Shown in pieces: positions 1-5,244 of a DNA stretch of 7,204 bases. Position numbers and translations under genes: made by a program. The notes under the pieces are model-generated. The model saw only the letters and a list, made by a program, of their open reading frames with translations, did no database searches and was not told the origin of the DNA. The DNA comes from an uncultured Acidobacteriota bacterium (lineage in GTDB: Bacteria > Acidobacteriota > Blastocatellia > Pyrinomonadales > Pyrinomonadaceae): positions 2,650-9,853 of the forward strand of contig CADEFG010000130.1 of NCBI GenBank assembly GCA_902826505.1. The letters are read 5' to 3'. The number at the start of each line of letters is the position of its first letter. The first letter of the stretch is position 1.

Positions 1-87
1 CTAAATTTCATTTGTTCGTTGGCGGTTGTTCGTTGATTTTCGGCAATTGAGACTAATCAAATTTGCAAACGAACAACGAACGAACGG
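1..87. repeat. Spacer downstream of lepB with inverted GTTCGTT/AACGAAC heptads
   Basis: The heptamer GTTCGTT occurs at 14-20 and 28-34. Its reverse complement AACGAAC occurs at 68-74, 75-81 and 79-85. A perfect 10-bp inverted repeat pairs 25-34 with 68-77 across a 33-nt loop. The left copies are 14 nt apart and two right copies are directly abutting, so the array is phased at 7 nt. It begins just past the lepB stop codon. There is no T-tract, so it is not a textbook intrinsic terminator, although a hairpin could still protect the mRNA 3' end. No gene is supported in this stretch. Confidence 0.6.
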
Positions 88-933
88 CTATTTGATAAAT
101 TTTCCGATGCGATTTAGACGCGGATGGGTGATGCAGCTGAAAACGCTGGTATCGCCGGTTCCGCGATCGCACGACCAGTAAACGAACATTGCCCGCCCGA
201 TGATCAGATCGCGATTGACGACACCCCAATAACGGCTGTCGAGACTATGATCGCGGCTGTCGCCCATCACGAAATAGCTGTCATCGGGAACTTTGATGAC
301 CTTTCCCGTCACGCCGTAGTTTCCTTGCGGCGGTAATTTTCCTTTTTCGGCAAGCTCCATCGAATCTTCGGAATAATAAACACTGTATTTTTCATCCGCT
401 TCTTTTGATTCTTCGGACTTTACTTTTAAAGCCGCCTGATCGTTTTCTTTGCCGCTTTGGTCTGTCGGGGTGTCGGCAGTAATGCGGTGTTCGGGGAGCA
501 GTTGATTGTTGACAAAAACCTGATCGTTACGAAACTCAACCGTATCGCCCGGCAGACCGACCACCCGCTTGACGAAATTTGTTTGGTAAGGAACGCCGGC
601 TTGGTCTCTCTGCGACTTGGTTGTTGCCAATTCCTTTGGATAACCCGGAAATTTAAAGACGATTATGTCGCCGCGCTCGATCTCGCGCTGCGGCATAAAC
701 GGCAAGGGTTTCCCGCCCGGCGCGAAGATAAATTTGTTGACCAGCAGATAATCGCCGATCAGGATCGTGTTCTGCATCGAACCAGTCGGCACGGTGACGG
801 CTTGGAGAACAAACGTCATTCCGAAAATCGCCATGATCAATGTCACCACGAATGATTCAAAATATTCCCGAAATAATGATTTCGGCGGACCGGTCGGCTT
901 TGGTTCGGTAACTTTTTTTTCGTCTTTACTCAT
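88..933 (-). CDS. lepB: Signal peptidase I (LepB/SPase I, family S26)
   Basis: This membrane-bound serine protease removes signal peptides from exported preproteins on the outer face of the cytoplasmic membrane. The 281-residue protein has a short charged Pro/Lys-rich cytoplasmic N-terminus and one membrane segment at about residues 27-47. The catalytic-serine box PTGSMQ follows, with Ser52. The lysine box FVKRVVGLPGD has general-base Lys122, and the C-terminal box GDSRDHSLDSRYWG is at 224-237. All are diagnostic of S26A peptidases with the Ser/Lys dyad. A hydrophilic insert rich in Glu, Lys and Asp (about 150-208) separates the Lys box from the last box, making it longer than Bacillus SipS-type enzymes. 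Two cysteines (255, 267) near the C-terminus lie on the exported side. It starts 39 nt after the rnc stop, so the two are probably cotranscribed. Only a weak GAAG precedes the ATG. Confidence 0.96.
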   Translation of the reverse strand: MSKDEKKVTEPKPTGPPKSLFREYFESFVVTLIMAIFGMTFVLQAVTVPTGSMQNTILIGDYLLVNKFIFAPGGKPLPFMPQREIERGDIIVFKFPGYPKELATTKSQRDQAGVPYQTNFVKRVVGLPGDTVEFRNDQVFVNNQLLPEHRITADTPTDQSGKENDQAALKVKSEESKEADEKYSVYYSEDSMELAEKGKLPPQGNYGVTGKVIKVPDDSYFVMGDSRDHSLDSRYWGVVNRDLIIGRAMFVYWSCDRGTGDTSVFSCITHPRLNRIGKFIK

Positions 934-972
934 AACTTCAAAATATTTTTGTAAATTTTAGGATAAAACAAA

Positions 973-1707
973 TCAATTTATTTGTCGTGGTTCGCCTTGA
1001 TTTTCCGCTCTTAATTCCTGCAGAGCCAGATTCGCCGCCATCATTTCGGCTTGTTTGATCGAATTTCCCTGACCGCTGACCTGTCCGCCGTCCCATTTAG
1101 CTTCGACAAAAAACGTCCGCTGATGCGGCGGTCCTTCGGTTTTCACGACTTTATACGTCGGTGCGGCAAGTTTGTTTGCCTGTAAGGTTTCCTGAAGCAA
1201 AGTTTTGTAATCGATCGAGCTGCGCGGCGTCGCGTTGCGCAATTCGTCGGTAAAGATCCGGTTGACAAAAGCGCGCGCCGAAATATAGCCGCTGTCGAAA
1301 AAGATCGCCGCGATGATCGCTTCAAACGTGTCGGCGAGCAGCGCTTGCTTAAGTCTGCCGCCGGTTTTTTCTTCGCCTTTCCCGACGCGCATGAATTCAC
1401 CCAGTTCGAGATTGGTCGCCAGACGGGCGAGCGTTTCGGTGCTCACGAGATGATGTTTCATCAAGGTCAGATCGCCTTCGGTCGCGAGCGGATTCTTCAG
1501 ATAAAGCTGTTCGGCGATCGCCAGTCCGAGCACCGAATCGCCGACAAATTCGAACGATTCGTTTTGCAGCTCGCGGATCTTTTCGTCGTTGCCGTCGGGC
1601 AATTTTTCGTGCGCCCACGAGCGATGCGTGACGGCGCGTTCAAGCAGCGCGAGGTCTTGAAATTTATAGCCGAGCAGATGTTCGAGTTTTGCGAGATTTT
1701 TTGACAT
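973..1707 (-). CDS. rnc: Ribonuclease III
   Basis: This double-strand-specific endoribonuclease processes rRNA precursors and structured mRNAs in the cytoplasm. The 244-residue length is normal for bacterial enzymes. The signature NESFEFVGDSVL (49-60) supplies the metal-binding and catalytic residues Glu50, Glu53 and Asp57. LLADTFEA (123-130) supplies Asp126 and Glu129, matching E. coli Asp114 and Glu117. A double-stranded RNA-binding domain spans about 164-236, with the usual basic, Ala-rich last helix (KQAEMMAANLALQEL). The first Met gives the usual family N-terminus, but no clear Shine-Dalgarno precedes it. A TAAAAT element at 1717-1722 could serve as a -10 for a very short leader; its -35 match is poor. 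rnc lies upstream of lepB, the opposite of E. coli lepB-rnc. The upstream gene is insulated by a terminator ending only about 30 nt before this start. Confidence 0.96.
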   Translation of the reverse strand: MSKNLAKLEHLLGYKFQDLALLERAVTHRSWAHEKLPDGNDEKIRELQNESFEFVGDSVLGLAIAEQLYLKNPLATEGDLTLMKHHLVSTETLARLATNLELGEFMRVGKGEEKTGGRLKQALLADTFEAIIAAIFFDSGYISARAFVNRIFTDELRNATPRSSIDYKTLLQETLQANKLAAPTYKVVKTEGPPHQRTFFVEAKWDGGQVSGQGNSIKQAEMMAANLALQELRAENQGEPRQIN

Positions 1708-1735
1708 CTGACGCTAATTTTAATGATAAATGAAC

Positions 1736-1776
1736 AAAAAAAGAAAGCCGAACGCTTTGATTTTTGCGTTCGGCTT
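1736..1776 (-). terminator. Intrinsic terminator of the secreted Thr-tail protein gene
   Basis: A perfect 11-bp stem pairs 1745-1755 (AAGCCGAACGC) with 1766-1776 (GCGTTCGGCTT) around a 10-nt loop. Read on the minus strand, the stem is followed by TTTC and then seven T residues (1742 down to 1736), a textbook rho-independent terminator. It begins 26 nt after the stop codon of the 1803-3104 gene. On the plus strand the stem is followed by CATTTTT, but no plus-strand gene enters from that side. Confidence 0.93.
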
Positions 1777-1802
1777 CATTTTTAAGAAATAACTGCTGAA
1801 AA

Positions 1803-3104
1803 TTAACGAGTTCCTTTTTTCTTGGTGACGGGTTTTTTGACCGTCGTTTTCGGTTTGGTCGTCGTCGCCGTCGTTGCTTCCGTCGTTGAATTGGTCGTCG
1901 TGCTGCTGGTCGGCTGTTTGACGTTGGTCGTTGTCGGTTGTTTGGTCGTCGTCGTCGGTTTGGGCGTTGTCGTCGTTGTTGACGGCGTCGTCGTCGGCGG
2001 CGTCGTGCCGGTGGTTGTCGTCGGCGTCGGTTTTACTTCTTCAACGACCGGTGTGATGTCGGTTGCCGGGTCGGGCATCGGTTTCGTAAGCAATCCCGAA
2101 ACATAATTTTCCAAATCCGGCGTTTTCGCATCAGGTGCGATGTTGAAACGGAATTTGTAAAGGTCGGTCAATGTTTTACTGATCGCTTCAAGGACCTTCG
2201 GGGTTGCTTTGTTTTCTTGTGCAACTTTCCGGGCTCTGGCAAATGAATCGATCGCCCGGTCGGCATAACCTCGCGCCATCCCGAGAACGGCTTTGCTTTC
2301 GTCGGTGTCGGTATTATTGTTGGCGGCGCGCAGATCACGATACTTTTTATCAAGCTCTGCGGCTTGGTCGAAATACCAGTTTCCGATATTCGTGTAGAGC
2401 GAAATTTCCTTTTGGTTTTCGCCCGGAATCTGCGTGACTTTGTAAAAATACGGGAGCGCTTCTTTTTTCTTCGCCGGGTCGGTCGCACCTAAGCGATAGA
2501 AATTGACATAGCCGAGGACATAATTCATCCAATTGAGCGAGTTGTTTTTTCCGTCGGGAAAGGTTTTTGTTTTGAAACCGTTATATGTTCCGAAGTTGCC
2601 GGTTTGCGAACCGGTGCCGCCTTCGATTTTTTGGATTGCCTGTTTGGCATAGTTGAGCGTGTCGTTGTTGTATGTATCAACTTTGGCGACAGCCTGGTCG
2701 TAACCGACCGAAACCATCGTCAATGCGATATCGAGACCGAGCGGCGTGTTTGATTCCTGGGCAAGCAGTTCTTTGCTCAAAGACATAAACTTGTTCCAAT
2801 CTTTCGCTCTATAAGAGGCGTTGTAAGATTCAATGAGTTTGCATCTCGGTTCCGTTTTTTCGAAATCCGCCATTTTCTTTTTAACGTAATCGATCACGTC
2901 TTTGTTGAGCTCGTCGGCGCCGAATTTTTCGATGATCGTTTTGCCGGTCGCCATTGCCGCATCGCGTTGTCCGCACGGAGCTTTTGCTTCCGTTTTGAAT
3001 TTTTCAAAAAGTGTCGCCAATTCGTTGGCATCCTGAGCAAATGTCAGCGCCGAAAAAGCGGTTAATAATATCCCGAGCACCAGAACTTTAAATAAGGTTT
3101 TCAT
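1803..3104 (-). CDS. Secreted protein of unknown function with helical (TPR-like) body and Thr-rich tail
   Basis: I do not recognise this as a named family. The 433-residue product starts with a signal peptide (about 1-23, hydrophobic core LVLGILLTAFSAL, cleavage likely after TFA). A mostly alpha-helical body (25-345) contains stretches that read like tetratricopeptide helices, for example around 195-250 (YVLGYVNFYRLG, then LYTNIGNWYFDQAAEL) and 275-300. Cys44 and Cys88 are the only cysteines. The last 81 residues (353-433) are low complexity, with about 37 Thr plus Pro and Lys, ending in the basic run KKPVTKKKGTR. An upstream TTG would extend the frame to 3122, but that codon overlaps the Shine-Dalgarno site GGAGG (3116-3120), which is correctly spaced (11 nt) for the ATG at 3104. 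That ATG also begins the signal peptide cleanly. A scaffold or cell-wall-binding role is only a guess. Confidence 0.85.
   Translation of the reverse strand: MKTLFKVLVLGILLTAFSALTFAQDANELATLFEKFKTEAKAPCGQRDAAMATGKTIIEKFGADELNKDVIDYVKKKMADFEKTEPRCKLIESYNASYRAKDWNKFMSLSKELLAQESNTPLGLDIALTMVSVGYDQAVAKVDTYNNDTLNYAKQAIQKIEGGTGSQTGNFGTYNGFKTKTFPDGKNNSLNWMNYVLGYVNFYRLGATDPAKKKEALPYFYKVTQIPGENQKEISLYTNIGNWYFDQAAELDKKYRDLRAANNNTDTDESKAVLGMARGYADRAIDSFARARKVAQENKATPKVLEAISKTLTDLYKFRFNIAPDAKTPDLENYVSGLLTKPMPDPATDITPVVEEVKPTPTTTTGTTPPTTTPSTTTTTPKPTTTTKQPTTTNVKQPTSSTTTNSTTEATTATTTKPKTTVKKPVTKKKGTR
1806..2048 (-). repeat. Low-complexity GTC/GTT-rich tract encoding the Thr-rich tail
   Basis: On the plus strand this region is dominated by GTC, GTT and GTCG triplets, which read on the minus strand as ACN (Thr) codons mixed with CCN (Pro) and AAA (Lys). 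It encodes residues 353-433 of the secreted protein. The triplets are not a perfect microsatellite, and the reading frame is kept throughout. Gain or loss of triplets would change tail length without a frameshift. Confidence 0.75.
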
Positions 3105-3115
3105 TAAAATCATAT

Positions 3116-3120
3116 CCTCC
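3116..3120 (-). promoter_or_regulatory. Shine-Dalgarno site fixing the start of the secreted protein
   Basis: The minus strand reads GGAGG here, followed by 11 nt and then the ATG at 3104. An in-frame ATG at 3113 lies only 2 nt from the site and is too close to use. The TTG at 3122 overlaps the site. This makes 3104 the preferred start. Confidence 0.8.
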
Positions 3121-3289
3121 AAGCGTGTTAATTCTTAAAAATTTATTGGCAAATCAAAAACTTTGAAAGTTTCCGCGATTTGCGAAAAGATAGATGGTAT
3201 GTGCAAAAAAATGGTTGCAAGTATTTACACAAAACCCTGTCAGAAAATCTTCTGATAAACAAACAAAATCCGTTGGGGCGGAAAACTAA

Positions 3290-3319
3290 ATAATCCCGCA
3301 AGATTCGCGTTTGTGTCAA
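3290..3319 (-). promoter_or_regulatory. Candidate sigma70-type promoter of the secreted protein gene
   Basis: The minus strand has a perfect -35 hexamer TTGACA (3314-3319), an 18-nt spacer, and a -10 hexamer GATTAT (3290-3295, 4 of 6 to TATAAT). Transcription would start near 3283, leaving a leader of about 180 nt. It lies downstream of the terminator of the preceding transpeptidase gene, as expected for an independent transcription unit. The -10 is only moderate. Confidence 0.5.
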
Positions 3320-3388
3320 GTAAAAAGTTTTAAAATGCGGATTTTTCAGAAAAATGAAACGACCGGAATTTTAGCGACCCGGCGAATT

Positions 3389-3432
3389 AAAAAGGAAGGC
3401 GGAAAATAACGAAAAGTTTTAATCGCCGCCTT
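3389..3432 (-). terminator. Probable intrinsic terminator of the transpeptidase gene
   Basis: A 7-bp stem pairs 3396-3402 (AAGGCGG) with 3426-3432 (CCGCCTT) around a 23-nt AT-rich loop that may fold further. On the minus strand the stem is followed by CC and five T residues (3393 down to 3389). It lies 44 nt past the transpeptidase stop codon. The long loop makes it weaker than the terminator at 1736-1776. Confidence 0.6.
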
Positions 3433-3476
3433 TTCATTACTTTCCATAAAATACGGGCGAAAAAATTCACGCCGAA

Positions 3477-5024
3477 CTACCGGCGGTTTTTGATGACAAT
3501 CCGCGGGCGGGTGATCTCGTCTTTTTTCGTAATCACGATCGGGGGAAACAAAGGCGTTTGTTTCTGGTTGGTTTTGCCGGTTGTTTTCGGCACGGGATTG
3601 ACCATTGGTTTGACGGGCGCGGTCGTCACATCGCCTTTTTTGCCCTGCCGGACGGTGCCGTTGTCGTCGGTATCGTCATCTTCGCCGTCGTCGAGCTCGG
3701 CGGAAGTTTTCGCGTCGACTTTCGACTGCGGTTTTAATTGAAGCGGAAGTTTCGCGAGCGTTTTACCGCCGCCGATTTTCAGGCGATTGCGCAGCGCATC
3801 ATAAATGCTGCCGGCAATTGCCGCCGCATATTTCCCGCGTTCGGATTGCCCGCGCGTCATGACGACGACCGCGAGGCGCGGATTTTCGATGGGCGCGACC
3901 GACGCAAAAAGCCCGACCCACGAACCTTGCCCGATGCACGAGCCGGTTTTGCCGGCGATTTCGAGCGCCGAATCAACGCCGCGCCGCGCCGTTCCGTAAC
4001 TTGCCGCGCCGATCATGCCGGGAATAATCCGTTGGAGCGTGTTCGGCGGCAAATTTATCTGGCGTTTCATATAGCCGCGAAAATTCGCTTTTTCGATTTT
4101 CGTGCGCGGAATTTGCGGGACGATCAAGCGTCCGCCGTTGGAAATCGCCGAAACCAGCACGGCAAGCTGCAAGGGCGTCACTTCAAAATCATCGCCGTGC
4201 GAATAGATCCGCGCGTTATTGTTATTAAACGGAACGCGCCCGCCGGTTTCGCCCTCGACATTCAAACCGGTCGGCTCGCCCAAGCCTAAAATTCGGGCGT
4301 AGGAAACCATTTTTTGCCCGCCGAGATTCGAGCCGACGCGCTGGAAATAGCCGTTGTTCGAATAGGCGAGCGCATCGTCGAGATTCATCGCAAAACTTTT
4401 CTGCGTAATGTTTCCGTCCTGACTGATGAGATTTTCGTTCAAACCCGCAAACGCCGTGACGAGTTTGATGGTCGAACAGGGCTTGAAACTTTTCCTGATT
4501 GCCCAATCCTGATTGACGATTGTTAAAATTCTGCCGGTTTGCGGTTCGAGCACGACGACCGTTCCGGCGTGGCTGCCGAGCGCGTTGATCGCGGCGCGGC
4601 GCACTTCGAGATCTTCGCCGTCCGGGTTGTCGCCGAGAATATTATCAACCGTTTCAGTGCGCAGACCGCGTTCGAAGTTTAATTTTCGCGCCTGCGCTTC
4701 GCGGATCGCCTGTTCGCGGCGGCGTTGGGCTTCGAGCGCGGCGCGGCGGCGCGATTCTTCCGCTTCGCGGCGGCGGGCGGTTTCGACTCTTTTTATTTCG
4801 GCGAGCCTTTTTTCTTCCGCGCGCGTCATTTTAGGAACCGATTTTGTATTTTTTTCTTTAACCGAAGAAGTTTTTTTGACGAGCGGCTGATTTTTCGACG
4901 GTTGTTTGGTGGTTGTCTTGAGCGGCGCTTTTTTCTTTTGCGCAAAACCGAAATTGACGGCAACAAAAACTAGAAATAGAGCTGAGATAAGTTTGAAATA
5001 CAACTTTTCCGGAGCAAACAACAT
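3477..5024 (-). CDS. Exported penicillin-binding transpeptidase-domain protein
   Basis: This is a probable peptidoglycan D,D-transpeptidase or related serine acyl-enzyme acting outside the cytoplasmic membrane. The 515-residue protein has a signal peptide or N-terminal anchor (about 8-28, ending FGFAQ), a Lys/Thr/Pro linker (30-66) and a highly charged Arg/Glu/Ala coiled-coil-like segment (67-114). The transpeptidase domain (about 140-412) carries the three family motifs: Ser184-Thr-Ile-Lys187 (SxxK, nucleophile Ser184), Ser222-Asn-Asn224 (SxN) and Lys359-Thr-Gly-Ser (KTG). An acidic patch (445-456) and a Pro/Lys/Thr-rich tail close the protein. No PBP dimerisation domain or glycosyltransferase domain is present, so it is not a standard FtsI, PBP2 or class A PBP. 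The only cysteines, 183 and 363, flank SxxK and KTG. An AGAGG site (5034-5038) 9 nt upstream supports the start. A beta-lactamase-like or sensor role cannot be excluded. Confidence 0.9.
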   Translation of the reverse strand: MLFAPEKLYFKLISALFLVFVAVNFGFAQKKKAPLKTTTKQPSKNQPLVKKTSSVKEKNTKSVPKMTRAEEKRLAEIKRVETARRREAEESRRRAALEAQRRREQAIREAQARKLNFERGLRTETVDNILGDNPDGEDLEVRRAAINALGSHAGTVVVLEPQTGRILTIVNQDWAIRKSFKPCSTIKLVTAFAGLNENLISQDGNITQKSFAMNLDDALAYSNNGYFQRVGSNLGGQKMVSYARILGLGEPTGLNVEGETGGRVPFNNNNARIYSHGDDFEVTPLQLAVLVSAISNGGRLIVPQIPRTKIEKANFRGYMKRQINLPPNTLQRIIPGMIGAASYGTARRGVDSALEIAGKTGSCIGQGSWVGLFASVAPIENPRLAVVVMTRGQSERGKYAAAIAGSIYDALRNRLKIGGGKTLAKLPLQLKPQSKVDAKTSAELDDGEDDDTDDNGTVRQGKKGDVTTAPVKPMVNPVPKTTGKTNQKQTPLFPPIVITKKDEITRPRIVIKNRR

Positions 5025-5033
5025 CGGTAATAA

Positions 5034-5038
5034 CCTCT
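5034..5038 (-). promoter_or_regulatory. Shine-Dalgarno site of the transpeptidase gene
   Basis: The minus strand reads AGAGG, followed by a 9-nt spacer to the ATG at 5024. This supports the chosen start, which also gives a complete signal peptide. Confidence 0.7.
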
Positions 5039-5101
5039 TACTTTGATATTTATCAGGATTGAATTTTTAGAGAGAGTCGAGCTAAAGATGAAACAAAAAA
5101 T

Positions 5102-5131
5102 AGTTTAGTTGCTAAAAAAAATTTGCTTCAA
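5102..5131 (-). promoter_or_regulatory. Candidate promoter of the transpeptidase gene
   Basis: The minus strand has TTGAAG (5126-5131, 4 of 6 to the -35 consensus), an 18-nt spacer and TAAACT (5102-5107, 4 of 6 to the -10 consensus). Transcription would start near 5095 and give a leader of about 70 nt. The -35 overlaps the candidate -35 of the divergent kinase promoter and sits in a 10-bp palindrome, GCTTCAAAGC (5125-5134). The call rests on consensus matching in AT-rich DNA, so it is tentative. Confidence 0.35.
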
Positions 5132-5150
5132 AGCTAAAAACCACTATAAC
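5123..5150 (+). promoter_or_regulatory. Candidate promoter of the sensor kinase gene
   Basis: The plus strand has TTGCTT (5123-5128), a 16-nt spacer and TATAAC (5145-5150, 5 of 6 to the -10 consensus). Transcription would start near 5157, placing the heptad repeats at 5178-5227 inside a leader of about 88 nt. The direct repeat GCTAAAAA at 5111-5118 and 5133-5140 brackets the -35 region. The -35 match is weak. Confidence 0.4.
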
Positions 5151-5177
5151 ATTCAGAACAATTGCAGGGCAAGGAAT

Positions 5178-5227
5178 AAAGGTCAAAGGTCACCCCAAAG
5201 ACCGAAGACCGAAGACCGAAGACCGAA
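5178..5227. repeat. Tandem heptanucleotide repeats in the kinase leader
   Basis: Two tandem copies of AAAGGTC (5178-5191) are followed by 8 nt and then four perfect tandem copies of GACCGAA (5200-5206, 5207-5213, 5214-5220, 5221-5227). The cores GGTC and GACC are reverse complements with the same 7-nt phase. The two blocks can therefore pair as two 4-bp stems separated by a 3x3 internal loop. The array ends 17 nt before the kinase ATG, where a Shine-Dalgarno site would be expected but is not seen. Confidence 0.9.
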
Positions 5228-5244
5228 AGCCATAAACCAAAACA

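Larger units (their letters stand above)
3105..3388 (-). other. Long intergenic leader of the secreted protein gene with two small palindromes
   Basis: No gene is seen here. Between the candidate promoter (3290-3319) and the ATG at 3104 lie about 180 nt of AT-rich leader. It holds a 6-bp hairpin (TCAGAA-AATC-TTCTGA, 3240-3255) and a perfect 15-bp palindrome centred on 3165 (AAACTTTGAAAGTTT, 3158-3172). Either could be an operator or an mRNA structure. I recognise no known riboswitch consensus. Confidence 0.5.

Noticed and set aside
1..11. Possible minus-strand ATG at 9-11 as the start of a next gene leaving the window
   Set aside because: Only three codons are visible, with no Shine-Dalgarno; nothing supports coding.
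1822..2106. Plus-strand open frame rich in Val/Gly, resembling a membrane protein
   Set aside because: It is the complement of the Thr-rich tail: ACN codons read backwards give GTN/GGN codons. The hydrophobicity is an artefact.
3105..3122. Upstream TTG start at 3122 for the secreted protein
   Set aside because: The codon overlaps the GGAGG ribosome-binding site and would add six residues ahead of a normal signal peptide.
3738..4289. Plus-strand open frame of 183 codons opposite the transpeptidase gene
   Set aside because: It is antisense to a gene with all three catalytic motifs; its Arg/Ala-rich composition is what complementing a GC-biased coding frame gives.
5178..5227. Heptad array as a CRISPR array
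   Set aside because: Units are 7 bp with no spacers and there are no cas genes; it is a simple tandem repeat.
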